A DNA stretch of 59,957 nucleotides from positions 1 to 59,957 of the forward strand of contig JAJECE010000024.1 of the NCBI GenBank assembly GCA_022822185.1, written 5' to 3'. This stretch comes from Rhodothermales bacterium (GTDB taxonomy: Bacteria > Bacteroidota > Rhodothermia > Rhodothermales > Bin80). A program made the position numbers and the translations under genes. The notes under the pieces were generated by a model. It saw only the letters and a program-made list of their open reading frames with translations, did no database searches and was not told the DNA's origin. Of this stretch, positions 37,401 through 46,206 are shown in pieces. Positions within the stretch are counted from its first letter, which is position 1; each line of letters opens with the position of its first letter.

Positions 37401-37745
37401 GCGTTCCAGAAAATCTACATACCCATGCCAGTTCTGCCCCTGCAGCGCTCCCTGATAGATCACATCCACGCCTTTATGGAGCGCAGCAACCGTTTCTTCC
37501 ACTGCATTGGGTCCCTGCACAATGGACACAATTGTCTTGCCTTCTTCCTTGAGGAGGTTCAGATAGTTCAGTTCGTGCTGATTCCCCAATTCGCTGAGAA
37601 GTTTCAGGTCTTCCGAATCAGGGGTCACCTCAAGGTCTTCCCCGTGCGCTTTTCTCAGATCCAGATGGGTAATATGTTTGCATGCAGAAAACCGCTGAAG
37701 GTCTGATGCGTAGAGTTGCAGTGCACCGTCGGATCCGAGTTTCAT
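34407..37745 (-). CDS. TM0106 family RecB-like nuclease fused to superfamily 1 helicase
   Basis: About 1112 residues. The N-terminal third is a RecB-like nuclease with a Cys cluster (C-A-Q-C-D-L-C near residue 220) typical of Fe-S nucleases. The middle is an RNase H-like 3'-5' exonuclease domain starting F-Y-D-I-E-G-N-P. The C-terminal half is a UPF1/Dna2-like helicase with Walker A G-P-P-G-T-G-K-T near 735, D-E-A-G near 845 and a terminal V-D-K-F-Q-G-Q-E motif. ATG 37745 is chosen; 37772 is a TTG. Such proteins are found in many phyla and some sit in defence islands. A decayed fragment of this gene lies at 40906-41053. Confidence 0.88.
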   Translation of the reverse strand: MKLGSDGALQLYASDLQRFSACKHITHLDLRKAHGEDLEVTPDSEDLKLLSELGNQHELNYLNLLKEEGKTIVSIVQGPNAVEETVAALHKGVDVIYQGALQGQNWHGYVDFLERIETPSSLGNYSYEVVDTKLKRVPDPKHILQLVVYSDLLGDIQGLQPEYAHLQLGRGDRSTHRLAEYADYVRQLRERLTQFVGSTEETRPRRCAQCDLCRWRNRCNTQWEENDSLYMVAGIREQQVVRLENAGIKTMAALAKVRKHSKVPKMAPETLRNLHTQARLQVARRKGSKPTAILRPHVNGKGFDLLPEPAPGDLFYDIEGNPHYRENAEEGLEYLHGVWYRDQFKAFWAHNHSEEEQRLRDLFQFFQQQIERYPGAHIYHYAPYEMTALRRLTIKYSFGEEILDGWQREKRFVDLYAVVRGGIFTSEENYSLKSLEVFYMESRTGSVTTAAGSIIAYNNWRLKRDAGDPAAAEDLRELEHYNQVDCESTEKLRDWLLSLRTGLVESEPAELGYAQTERSLEQAQVIENFKEEVQGSALSPRLKKALISLGLFHYREKKPQAWAVFDASTKSSEELIDSTDCLAGLQARGISYPIPTGRSAERRYSFPPQFTKLSAQASACIAAEDGGMKTVQIHELDAKKRRLRLRIGKASANDLKGSLDLLPAFAIHTAVIEKALRGLIQRICSGEIPPAVRDLLERNAPNLQDPAVLRVDERPSVTRMQQAVRGMRTTVLMVQGPPGTGKTYVSARAILSLVQQGYRIAVSSNSHEAIRNVLIGCVKAFREDPSLPTADIVHKVSSRTPKTDHAGIQVTTRNDDSNLLYADIVGGTAWLFCREEMADEFDYLFIDEAGQVSLANLLGMSVCARNIVMIGDPCQLPQVIQASHPEPANLSCLEWMLGTSGLVKPEKGIFLGETWRMHPKLCRYISGQFYEGRVHPNPATGYQAIHASPLPKAGAYLVPVAHTEPRMQHCEEEGQAIKAVIKRLLKGSWTDRDQKNKPIKSEDIIVVAPFNAQVNMLRDVLPDEIRVGTVDKFQGQEAAVALVSMTSTSAEDTPRGMEFLLSRNRINVALSRGKALSLVFASPRLLASTCKTTNQIRLVNALCALDTCHQKF

Positions 37746-37886
37746 GAATTCGTTTTGATGATCATGTTGCAAAGTTAGCGCTGTCTGCTTAATTTATTGG
37801 AATCTGCCGGATCAAATGCACTTAAGATTAGATCGTTTGTAGAAATATCCACCTTTGTTAATCCTAAAACCAGTTCTTTTTGTCTT

Positions 37887-39026
37887 ATGCGAAGAATTTC
37901 CCTGTTCATCCTCCCCGTTTTACTGCTTACTGCCGCCCATTTCCACTGGTCAGATGATCATCTCCATTTAGAAAAAATTACGCTGCCGGAAGGCTTCACC
38001 ATTGAGGTCTATGCCGACAGTGTACCGAATGCCCGGCAGATGGCACTCTCCCCGAACGGGATCCTCTATGTGGGTTCCCGCCAGAGCGGTACCGTCCACG
38101 CAGTTGTGGATTCCGATGGCGATATGCATGCAGAGGAGTTATTCCTCATTGCCGAAGAACTTGAACTGCCGACCGGATTGGCGTACCGGGACGGGTCGCT
38201 TTATGTCGCGGCGGTCAGCCGCATTCTGCGTTATGACGATATTGATGCTCAGATCCAGGACCCTCCTGAGCCGGTGGTCGTCGTCGACGATCTGCCAACC
38301 GAGCGGCACCATGGATGGAAGTTTATTGCGTTTGGCCCCGACGGAAAACTGTATGTACCGGTAGGTGCACCGTGCAATGTTTGTGAAGAGCCGGATCCTT
38401 TTGCCACGGTTCTGCGCATGAATGCAGATGGATCAGAAAGAGAGGTCTACGCACGGGGCATTCGTAATTCGGTCGGCTTTGACTGGCACCCGGTCACCGG
38501 TGAGTTATGGATTACAGATAACGGGAGCGACAATATCAGTGCTGATCCTGCCATCACCGACAATTTACCCTCCTGCGAACTCAACCATGCTCCCGAGCCG
38601 GGGCTGCATTTTGGGTATCCGTACTATCATCAGGGGGATACTCCCGACCCGGAATTTGGGGAGGGACGCTCGGCAGATGAATTTGCTCTGCCTTCCATTC
38701 TGCTCGGCCCCCATGTCGCCCCGCTGGGGATTGATTTCTATACCGGCGAGATGTTTCCGGCAGAGTATCAGAATCAGGCCTTCATTGCGGAGCATGGATC
38801 CTGGAATCGCAGGGAGAAAATCGGCTACCGCATCAAACTGGTACACTTTGATGAAGCGGGAATGGCGACCGGTCAGGAGGTTTTTGCTGAGGGTTGGCTG
38901 GACGGCCAGGAGGACTGGGGACGGCCCGTGGATATTGAGACGCTTCCTGATGGATCCATCCTTATCAGCGATGACAAGGCGAACGCAATTTACCGTGTCA
39001 CCTATTCTGACGATGTCGGACCATGA
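37887..39026 (+). CDS. Sorbosone dehydrogenase-like / PQQ-dependent sugar dehydrogenase, secreted
   Basis: A 379-residue beta-propeller protein of the GSDH/L-sorbosone dehydrogenase family with an N-terminal signal. Landmarks are L-P-E-G-F-T-I-E-V-Y, N-A-R-Q-M-A-L-S, the repeated L-Y-V-x strands and G-I-R-N-S-V-G-F-D-W-H-P. The late H-G-S-W-N-R motif fits PQQ-binding family members, and a C-N-V-C pair is present. It would oxidise an aldose or aldehyde sugar in the periplasm if PQQ is available. ATG 37887 puts the signal core at the N-terminus; the 30 upstream codons look non-coding. Confidence 0.85.
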   Translation: MRRISLFILPVLLLTAAHFHWSDDHLHLEKITLPEGFTIEVYADSVPNARQMALSPNGILYVGSRQSGTVHAVVDSDGDMHAEELFLIAEELELPTGLAYRDGSLYVAAVSRILRYDDIDAQIQDPPEPVVVVDDLPTERHHGWKFIAFGPDGKLYVPVGAPCNVCEEPDPFATVLRMNADGSEREVYARGIRNSVGFDWHPVTGELWITDNGSDNISADPAITDNLPSCELNHAPEPGLHFGYPYYHQGDTPDPEFGEGRSADEFALPSILLGPHVAPLGIDFYTGEMFPAEYQNQAFIAEHGSWNRREKIGYRIKLVHFDEAGMATGQEVFAEGWLDGQEDWGRPVDIETLPDGSILISDDKANAIYRVTYSDDVGP

Positions 39027-39216
39027 GTAGATAGATTTCGGGATATGAGTATGCATAAGTCCTGCTCCCCCAACAAGTTGTACGATCCAATATCAGGACA
39101 GCGACCCGCTGTGCAGTGCAGCGATGACATTCAAGGTCAGGCTGCCGAACGCGTTCAGTTGTGGCAGACGTGGATCACAACTTCCACTCGCGTCCACTAA
39201 ATCTGTCAACCTACAA

Positions 39217-40203
39217 ATGTCGGAGCGCACCTCCAGAAATCGAACTTTGACATGTACTCCAGAGGAGCGCCGTGAATTATCCAAAACAATTTTGCGGATT
39301 GAAAACACTGTCAACCCTCAGGACATATGCTGCCAGCTGATCGGAGGAGATTTCTTTGAGGTTGCTCCTCATCTTCCAAGTCAATTTATTGACCTGGTCA
39401 TCCTTGATCCGCCGTACAATCTGACAAAAAATTTCAACGGAATTTATTTTAGGGAACTGGACGCGGACAAGTATAGGTCATGGTTTCGGAGAGTTATAGA
39501 ACTGCTCGTTCCCATGATGAAACCCAATGCCACGGCGTATGTGTGTTCGGACTGGAAGACATCCACATTGATTTTCCCGATTCTGCAAGAGCAGTTTTTC
39601 GTTCGAAACCGAATTACCTGGGAACGGGAAAAAGGGCGAGGTGCAAAACGAAATTGGAAAAACAATACGGAAGACATATGGTTCTGTACCAATTCTGAGG
39701 ACTACTACTTCAATGTGGATGTAGTAAAACTGAAGCGCAAAGTATTAGCCCCCTACCGTGTGAAGGGAGAACCAAAAGACTGGAGACATGAATGCGATGG
39801 GAACTATCGGTTAACGTATCCATCCAACCTATGGACTGACCTGACAATACCGTTCTGGTCCATGCCTGAGAATACGCCCCACCCTACCCAAAAACCAGAA
39901 AAATTGTTGGCAAAATTGATTCTTGCCAGTTCTAAAAAAGCTGATTTTGTATTTGATCCGTTCTTGGGAAGCGGGACATCTGCCGTGGTTGCACAGAAGC
40001 TAGGGAGAAGTTGGTGTGGGATCGACATCAATTCAGAATACCTCTGCTGGGCAAGAAAACGTATCTCCACCGTACGCCATGACTCAACGATTCAAGGCTA
40101 TAGCGATGGTGTCTTCTGGGAGAGAAATTCTTCACCTCAACTGAGAAAGACACCTATTGTAGAGGTACGAGAAGATCCTTCTCAATTAACTCTGTTCGAA
40201 TGA
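39217..40203 (+). CDS. DNA methyltransferase of a Type II R-M system (N6A/N4C, beta class order)
   Basis: A 328-residue methyltransferase. Motif IV D-P-P-Y lies at residues 64-67 and precedes motif I, F-D-P-F-L-G-S-G-T-S, near 247, the beta-class order. The layout is like MunI/RsrI-type enzymes modifying A or C in a palindrome. The sequence recognised cannot be read. It overlaps the endonuclease gene by four bases (ATGA). A degenerate copy of its N-terminus is at 47078-47404. ATG 39217 is an estimate, since homology to the relic begins at R-N-R-T-L-T-C only ten codons later. Confidence 0.88.
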   Translation: MSERTSRNRTLTCTPEERRELSKTILRIENTVNPQDICCQLIGGDFFEVAPHLPSQFIDLVILDPPYNLTKNFNGIYFRELDADKYRSWFRRVIELLVPMMKPNATAYVCSDWKTSTLIFPILQEQFFVRNRITWEREKGRGAKRNWKNNTEDIWFCTNSEDYYFNVDVVKLKRKVLAPYRVKGEPKDWRHECDGNYRLTYPSNLWTDLTIPFWSMPENTPHPTQKPEKLLAKLILASSKKADFVFDPFLGSGTSAVVAQKLGRSWCGIDINSEYLCWARKRISTVRHDSTIQGYSDGVFWERNSSPQLRKTPIVEVREDPSQLTLFE

Positions 40204-40871
40204 GATCCAACTTCTATTATCAAGGACATAGCGAACAGGTGGCCGTTGCAATCAAAGATTACCTAAATTCCCAAGAAGGATTTCTTTCTCCTGAAACTGC
40301 CCATAGCCCGAGAGCAGTTGGAGATGCACTGGCATCTTTGGTAGCCAACAAGCTTGAGGATTTTCCTGGAAACTGGTGTAGAGATTATTCGCATGAATTC
40401 GCACGCCGGTCTATGGCCGATATGGCATTCACCGATGTAGAGGGAATCCACTCTGTAATAGATGTGAAAACACATCGAAAAAAAACTGTCTTTAATATGC
40501 CCAATCTTACATCTGTCAGACGGCTGGCACGTTTGTACGAGTCGGATTATAATGTTTTTTCTCTCATTATGATCAAGTATTCGGTCCAAGAAACAGATTT
40601 GGAAGTTCTGGATGTCTTGTTCTCGCCAATTGAATTCCTTGATTGGGAATGTCTGACCGTGGGTGCCCTTGGATGGGGACAGATTCAGATTGCCAATGCA
40701 AACGACATTCGGGTTACGCCACAAAATTCAAGAAAAGAATGGATGTTGCAGTTGTGCGATGTGATGATGGAGTTCTATCCGCGAGAGATAGAAAAAATCG
40801 CGGGAAGAATCCAACATTTCAAGGAAGTCAGAGAGCATTGGGAAAACAGGGAGGACATTTGGGAAAAATAG
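40200..40871 (+). CDS. Putative Type II restriction endonuclease
   Basis: A 223-residue protein encoded in operon with the methyltransferase by ATGA overlap. A PD-(D/E)XK-like site is visible as Asp74 with D88-V-K90 (A-D-M-A-F-T-D and V-I-D-V-K-T-H). Size and position fit a Type II endonuclease that cleaves the sequence protected by the partner. I do not recognise a characterised isoschizomer. Confidence 0.75.
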   Translation: MRSNFYYQGHSEQVAVAIKDYLNSQEGFLSPETAHSPRAVGDALASLVANKLEDFPGNWCRDYSHEFARRSMADMAFTDVEGIHSVIDVKTHRKKTVFNMPNLTSVRRLARLYESDYNVFSLIMIKYSVQETDLEVLDVLFSPIEFLDWECLTVGALGWGQIQIANANDIRVTPQNSRKEWMLQLCDVMMEFYPREIEKIAGRIQHFKEVREHWENREDIWEK

Positions 40872-40905
40872 AAAGATATGGTCTGCACTCGCGAACCACT
40901 TGATC

Positions 40906-41053
40906 CAGTATTTCCTCGCCAAAGCTGTACTTAAGTCAGTCAGGTGACGAAGGACCATCATTTCGTAGGGGGCATAATGGTAGATGTGTGTACCGGGGTA
41001 TCGCTCAAGCAGTTGCTGAAAGAACTGAAAAATCCCGGAGCCGCTGTTCTTCC
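40906..41053 (-). pseudogene. Fragment of the TM0106 nuclease/helicase gene
   Basis: About 148 bp nearly identical to 36537-36687 inside the intact gene, encoding F-F-Q-Q and Y-P-G-x-H-I-Y-H-Y-A-P-Y-E-M. It starts 34 bp after the endonuclease stop. The R-M genes therefore border on a remnant of a second copy of that gene. Confidence 0.85.
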
Positions 41054-41070
41054 CCAAGTCAAGTTCGGTT

Positions 41071-41191
41071 CTCCGTGAGTTTGTTATCAATCTCAACGGT
41101 TCCGTTCCCGGTCAATCGCATCAACTGCTCCCGCCGATTCAGCGTATAGCAGACGGCGGTATACCAGAGCGCTCCCTCCGTCGTTGAACGC
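41071..41191 (-). mobile_element. IS66-family transposase fragment
   Basis: One minus-strand frame reads L-W-Y-T-A-V-C-Y-T-L-N-R-R-E-Q-L followed by G-N-G-T-V-E-I-D-N-K-L-T-E. This is the conserved C-terminal part of IS66 transposases, with the catalytic Glu region before the E-I-D-N motif. Both ends are missing. The remaining 100 bp to the ATPase gene hold nothing I recognise. Confidence 0.7.
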
Positions 41192-41301
41192 TTTTAAGAG
41201 AGAATTGCGGCAGTAACCATAGGCGTGGAGGGTATAGGACAGGAGGGAACCCTGCCGCCCTCATACCGTCTAATCTCTGCCATAGACTCCTATTGCATCC
41301 C

Positions 41302-42555
41302 ATGAGTGGATCCGCATCCCCCGCTCCTCGGCCCTATACCCCCGCCTTTGACCGCGGAGAGGCACGGTACTTTCACGGTCGGGATGATGTTCTGAAGAAG
41401 TTCAGAACAATCCTGGATCGGTCAAAGCCGGCCAATGCCGGCACGACTATGATGATTCAGGCAGCACCCGGTGCAGGAAAGACCGCTCTGCTTACCGAAT
41501 GTGCCCGGATTGCAGGTCTGCAGGGATGGCAGGTGGCGGAGATGGAGCCTATTGACCTTCTGGATGCGAATGAACTGCATAATGCGGTGCGCTCGTCCTG
41601 GAAGGTCTGGCGTCCCTGGCTAAAGGGGATGTCTGCCGGTATCAATGTAGGCCTGGCCAGCGTGGAAGTAGAGTTTGGCAGGAAGGCATCCACTCCTCTG
41701 GCGGGACTCAAGGAGGGCACTACACCACTTCTGCTCCTAGTGGATGAGGCACAGGAACTGATAGACATCCCGAGTGAGCCGCCCCTTCCGTTCATGAGGG
41801 CGAAATCCCTCCTTACGTCTATCCATGACGGCCGGGTCACCCGCCCGGTGATTCTGATCGCCGCCGGTCTTGGTGGAACCGGCGAGGCCTTTACGCGACT
41901 GGCAATGTCTCGAAGCGGAAAAGAATACCAGATAGATCTGGTGCCTCTTCGCAAAACACCCACGCGTGCTGTGATCCAGGATTGGCTCATAGAGGAAGGC
42001 GGCACAAAGGGGGATCCCACGATCTGGATTGACGCAATTGCGCCGGAAACGTACGGCTGGCTGCAGCACATCATGGCCTATGTGGAGCCCGCTATCGACT
42101 ATCTCAGGGCGCATGCAGGGCAGATGACCCCGGCGGGACTGGACACGGTGATTCACGAGGGACGGGAGGCGCGGAAGGAGTATTATGAGGGGAGGGTTTC
42201 CGAATTCATTGTGGAAGAACGTGAGACTCTCGCACGAGTTCTCGCACGACCCGGTCCGAATGGGTTCCGGTATACAGACATTCTGGAATCCTTATCGAAA
42301 GATGTCGTAAGTGAGCGGGCGGAACAGATATTCGTGCGTGCTCTCCATAAGGGCGTGATTGATAAGCAAAGGGGATATTTCGTGGTCCCAATCCCGTCCA
42401 TGCATGACTGGTTGCAACAGGAATACGGGCCCGACATCACAATCAACTCCCCCTCAATGACAGCTGCATCAATCATGCATGACTGGTTGCAACAGGAATA
42501 CGGGCCCGACCGCGGTACGCTCAACCGATCATCGGGCAGACACATCCCTGACTGA
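41302..42555 (+). CDS. AAA+ (AAA_16-like) ATPase, paralogue of the gene at 7.9 kb
   Basis: A 417-residue P-loop ATPase with F-H-G-R-D-D near the N-terminus, Walker A A-A-P-G-A-G-K-T at about residue 55 and Walker B L-L-L-L-V-D-E-A-Q near 148. The C-terminus has V-V-P-I-P-S-M-H-D-W-L. It is the same family as 7933-9150. A 36-bp exact duplication repeats the M-H-D-W-L-Q-Q-E-Y-G-P-D segment and extends the C-terminus. It lies between the R-M pair and the MmeI-like gene. Function unknown. ATG 41302 is preferred to the TTG at 41293. Confidence 0.82.
   Translation: MSGSASPAPRPYTPAFDRGEARYFHGRDDVLKKFRTILDRSKPANAGTTMMIQAAPGAGKTALLTECARIAGLQGWQVAEMEPIDLLDANELHNAVRSSWKVWRPWLKGMSAGINVGLASVEVEFGRKASTPLAGLKEGTTPLLLLVDEAQELIDIPSEPPLPFMRAKSLLTSIHDGRVTRPVILIAAGLGGTGEAFTRLAMSRSGKEYQIDLVPLRKTPTRAVIQDWLIEEGGTKGDPTIWIDAIAPETYGWLQHIMAYVEPAIDYLRAHAGQMTPAGLDTVIHEGREARKEYYEGRVSEFIVEERETLARVLARPGPNGFRYTDILESLSKDVVSERAEQIFVRALHKGVIDKQRGYFVVPIPSMHDWLQQEYGPDITINSPSMTAASIMHDWLQQEYGPDRGTLNRSSGRHIPD
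42400..42510 (+). repeat. 36-bp direct repeat inside the ATPase gene
   Basis: An identical 36-bp word beginning ATGCATGACTGGTTGCAACA occurs at 42400-42435 and 42475-42510, 75 bp apart and in frame. It duplicates 12 residues at the C-terminus, recent enough that no substitution separates the copies. Confidence 0.9.
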
Positions 42556-42813
42556 GGCGCGAACGCTAAGGAACACGAATGCACCTGCAACCTCATGCCC
42601 CTCCAGCCGCCTATAGAATCCCTGCTACATGTTTGAAAATCTTGCCTGTTTACTACAAGAGTTTGCAGACCATGGCAGTACTTTTTGATTTAGATATTGA
42701 AATTGGTGGTGTCTGCCGAATGCTTGAACTTCAGTAATTTTGCAAGTTGTGAGTGCGTAATGACAGTTAATTTTGAAAGCGACACATTCTCAAAAGATTG
42801 AACTCCAAGAGAT

Positions 42814-45561
42814 ATGACCATGCAACTGAGTTGGAATGAAATACGTGTGAGGGCGGCTGAATTCGGCAGAAATTTTGCTGACGCACACTATGAAAAAGGT
42901 GAGATGCAGACCTTTTACAATGAGTTCTTTGACATCTTTGGTGTGAAACGTCAATCTGTCGCGATCTACGAAAAACGGGTTGCAATGTTGACGGGAAACA
43001 CCGGATTTATTGATCTGTTTTGGCCCGGTCTCCTGCTTATAGAGCAGAAAAGTGCGGGAAGAAATCTGGACATCGCAAAAGTCCAGGCCGAGAATTATTT
43101 TCTTTCGCTGAAAGAACACGAACGTCCACGCTATCTGTTACTGTGTGATTTTCAAACCTTTGAACTGTATGATCTGGTTCAGGATACGGAGACGATCTTC
43201 AAACTTGAAGACTTGCCCGACCATGTTGAACACTTTGGTTTTATCCGGGGGGTTCAGAAAATTGCTTTCAAAGATCAGGATCCGGTTAATATCAGAGCCG
43301 CCGAACTGGTGGGGAAACTGCATGACCAACTTGAAAAAACTGGTTTTACCGGTTCTGACCTTGAGAAATTCCTCGTACGGATTGTATTCTGTCTATTTGC
43401 GGATGATACAGGCGTGTTTCAGACGAGAAGTTTGTTCCTGAACTGGTTGGAAGAACGAACATCGGAGGATGGGCATGATCTCGGCGCAAAGTTGGCAGAA
43501 CTCTTCCAAACCCTCGACACGCCGGAAGATGAGCGAGGTGCTTTACTTGACGAGGATCTAAACAATTTTGTTTATGTGAATGGTGCCATGTTCCACGGAG
43601 CAACACGCATTCCCGCATTCAATGCCGCAATGCGGCAGGCCTTGATAGAAGCCAGCCGGTTTGATTGGTCTCCCATTTCACCTGCAATTTTTGGCAGCCT
43701 GTTCCAATCGGTGATGAACAGGGAAGAACGCCGAAAAATGGGAGCACATTATACCACCGAGAAGAACATCATGAAAGTCATCGGTCCACTTTTCATGGAT
43801 GATTTGTGGGCGGAATTTGAGAACATACGCGGCTATAAGCGAGACAGGCGCAAAAAACTGGCTGCATTGCAAGATAAACTCGGAACACTTACTTTTTTTG
43901 ACCCAGCCTGCGGATGTGGCAATTTCCTGATCATCTCTTACCGGGAACTAAGACGATTGGAAATAGAAATCTTGCAGGAATTGGCCTCCGATGGTCAATG
44001 GGAATTGGATACCGTCGTCCTCAGTAAAGTTGATGTTGATCAATTCTTTGGGATTGAGATCGGTGAATTTGCATCGGAGGTCGCTCGCACTGCAATGTGG
44101 ATGATGGATCATATTATGAACAATGAACTCAGTCTTGCCCTCGGACAGAGTTATGTTCGCATACCCTTGAAATCGTCTGCCAGCATCATCTGCGGTGATG
44201 CCATGGAGATTGACTGGGCAGATGTGATTGCACCTGAGAGATGCGACTACGTTCTGGGAAACCCGCCCTTTCGGGGAAAAAGCGAGATGAATAAGGCGCA
44301 AAGTGAAGCACTCTCCAAAGTGGTACAGACCGCGGGATCACGTTCACAGGTTCTTGACCTGGTTACGGGCTGGTTTTTGAAAGCGGGAGAGTACGTGAAC
44401 CGTTCAGAAAGGCATATAGCCATTGCCTTTGTTTCCACGAATTCAATCACGCAGGGCGAACAGGTATCGCATCTTTGGCCATTGCTGCTTGAGCGATACG
44501 CGTTGGATATATTATTTGCACATCGAACTTTCGGATGGGGGTCTGATGCACGCGGAAAAGCCCATGTCAATGTAGTCATCGCAGGTTTGGTAAAAGCACA
44601 ATTTCTGAAAAGAGAATGTTCGCTTTTTGACTACGAGGATGTGGATGCTGAACCTGATCATATCAAGCTCAAATCAATTTCCCCCTATCTGATTGACGCG
44701 GGCAGGCTTAAGAACCCTAAATTGGTCGTCAGTGCACAGAAGAATCCAATTAAAGCAGTTCCAAAATGTAAATACGGGAATAAACCCGCCGATGGCGGCG
44801 GGCTGCTTTTGAATGCGGATGAACGCGACCAGTTACTGGAAAGTAACCCCGAATTCAGGCCGTTTGTAAGGCGCCTGATTCGGGCAAAAGATTATCTGAA
44901 TGGGGTTTACAGTTATTGCCTGTGGCTCGTTGATGTACCCCCGCAATTCATTCGATCAACACCGTTTGTGCTTCATAGAGTGAAGCAGGTCAGGGAATTT
45001 AGACTCAGGAGCAGGAAGCAGCAGACAAGAGAGGCCGCCAATTATCCTCACTTATTTACTGAAATCCGGCAGCCGAAGCAGAACTATATCGTCATCCCGC
45101 AAGTCTCATCCGAGCGAAGACAGTACGTTCCGTTTGGTTTCTTTGATGCTGATGATATTGTTCATAATAGTTGCACATGTATTCCAGACGGAGGCCTGGA
45201 TATATTCTCAATGATGCTCTCGGCAATGCATATGTGCTGGATGCGCTACACTTGCGGCCGCCTAGAAAGCCGTTATCGCTACGCAAACACATTGGTGTAC
45301 AACACCTTTCCATGGCCTGAACTCAACATCAAATCCAAGGCCAAACTTGTCGAAACTGGACAGGCCATTCTTGATGCCCGGACGAACCATCCCGGGGCAA
45401 CTCTTGCCGATTTGTATGATCCCCTTACAATGCCGTCAGATCTTCGCAGAGTACACCAAGTCAATGATCTTGCAGTTGATAAACTCTATCGACGAAAACC
45501 ATTTGAAAGTGAACGTGAACGTATTGAGTTTCTCTTTGAACGCTATGACTGCATGGGATAA
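42814..45561 (+). CDS. Type IIL restriction-modification enzyme, MmeI-like
   Basis: A 915-residue single-chain enzyme combining cleavage and methylation, close to the length of MmeI. The N-terminal nuclease has Asp67 with E77-x-K79 (I-D-L-F-W-P-G-L-L-L-I-E-Q-K). A helical connector follows. The gamma-class methyltransferase has motif X G-A-H-Y-T-T, motif I D-P-A-C-G-C-G-N-F near residue 363 and motif IV N-P-P-F near 483. A target-recognition domain and the C-terminal helical region come last. Such enzymes methylate one strand and cut about 20 bases away. Specificity is set in the recognition domain at about residues 620-830 and cannot be read by eye. Confidence 0.9.
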   Translation: MTMQLSWNEIRVRAAEFGRNFADAHYEKGEMQTFYNEFFDIFGVKRQSVAIYEKRVAMLTGNTGFIDLFWPGLLLIEQKSAGRNLDIAKVQAENYFLSLKEHERPRYLLLCDFQTFELYDLVQDTETIFKLEDLPDHVEHFGFIRGVQKIAFKDQDPVNIRAAELVGKLHDQLEKTGFTGSDLEKFLVRIVFCLFADDTGVFQTRSLFLNWLEERTSEDGHDLGAKLAELFQTLDTPEDERGALLDEDLNNFVYVNGAMFHGATRIPAFNAAMRQALIEASRFDWSPISPAIFGSLFQSVMNREERRKMGAHYTTEKNIMKVIGPLFMDDLWAEFENIRGYKRDRRKKLAALQDKLGTLTFFDPACGCGNFLIISYRELRRLEIEILQELASDGQWELDTVVLSKVDVDQFFGIEIGEFASEVARTAMWMMDHIMNNELSLALGQSYVRIPLKSSASIICGDAMEIDWADVIAPERCDYVLGNPPFRGKSEMNKAQSEALSKVVQTAGSRSQVLDLVTGWFLKAGEYVNRSERHIAIAFVSTNSITQGEQVSHLWPLLLERYALDILFAHRTFGWGSDARGKAHVNVVIAGLVKAQFLKRECSLFDYEDVDAEPDHIKLKSISPYLIDAGRLKNPKLVVSAQKNPIKAVPKCKYGNKPADGGGLLLNADERDQLLESNPEFRPFVRRLIRAKDYLNGVYSYCLWLVDVPPQFIRSTPFVLHRVKQVREFRLRSRKQQTREAANYPHLFTEIRQPKQNYIVIPQVSSERRQYVPFGFFDADDIVHNSCTCIPDGGLDIFSMMLSAMHMCWMRYTCGRLESRYRYANTLVYNTFPWPELNIKSKAKLVETGQAILDARTNHPGATLADLYDPLTMPSDLRRVHQVNDLAVDKLYRRKPFESERERIEFLFERYDCMG

Positions 45562-45819
45562 CCAGCCTCACTTAAGGCAGTGACCGCAGATCTTATCAAA
45601 GTTGAGAGAATAGTTTTAACCAGTGCATCCCCTTTACAATCGAAGCCCCTGTTTCTGACAGTATATTGAAGCAGCCCATCTGAACTTCAAGAATTCATCA
45701 GAGTCAATTTTCGGATGGATACCTTTTTCATGCCTGCCCATATCACAGGTGAGGACAGTTCAAACCCCACAACATTCTTTACCAAGGATGTCGTCTCGTT
45801 TTTAGGTTGCTGAGAAACC
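45562..45819. other. Short gene-free region
   Basis: About 260 bp between convergent genes; nothing recognised. Confidence 0.4.
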
Positions 45820-46206
45820 TCACGGCAATACACCTGCGGCAACAAGAATGCCTATGACCGCCAAACCCGTTCCAACAATCCAGTACACGAGCCTCGTTTC
45901 CACCGCACTTATCACAGTGCGCAAATCACTTGCGGTAGTGTTCATGTCTCCACGCAAATCACTCACTTCAACTCGTAAGTCACTTACTTCACCACGCAAG
46001 TCACTTACATCGCCACGCAAGTCACTTATTTCACCACGTAAAACTTTGTTCTCGTCATGCACAAAATCCTTCGTAGCAAGGCTGGCATTTTGCTGATTCA
46101 CGGCATCTGCAAGGGTGTCCTGAACAACATCAGCGAAAGCCTCGGCTTGTTCTCGGTTGATCCCCGACTTGGACAGCCTGCGGACGATGGAAAGTGTGTT
46201 GATCAT
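45820..46206 (-). CDS. DUF1640-like coiled-coil membrane protein
   Basis: A 128-residue protein. An N-terminal helix (E-Q-A-E-A-F-A-D-V-V) and L-A-T-K-D-F-V-H precede four tandem seven-residue repeats S-D-L-R-G-D/E-V, then the V-E-T-R-L-V-Y-W-I-V-G-T-G transmembrane helix ending A-A-G-V-L-P. This fits DUF1640 and resembles Borrelia Bdr proteins in plan. The heptad DNA repeats (21 bp) are prone to copy-number change. The paralogue at 46522 lacks the repeats. Confidence 0.75.
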   Translation of the reverse strand: MINTLSIVRRLSKSGINREQAEAFADVVQDTLADAVNQQNASLATKDFVHDENKVLRGEISDLRGDVSDLRGEVSDLRVEVSDLRGDMNTTASDLRTVISAVETRLVYWIVGTGLAVIGILVAAGVLP

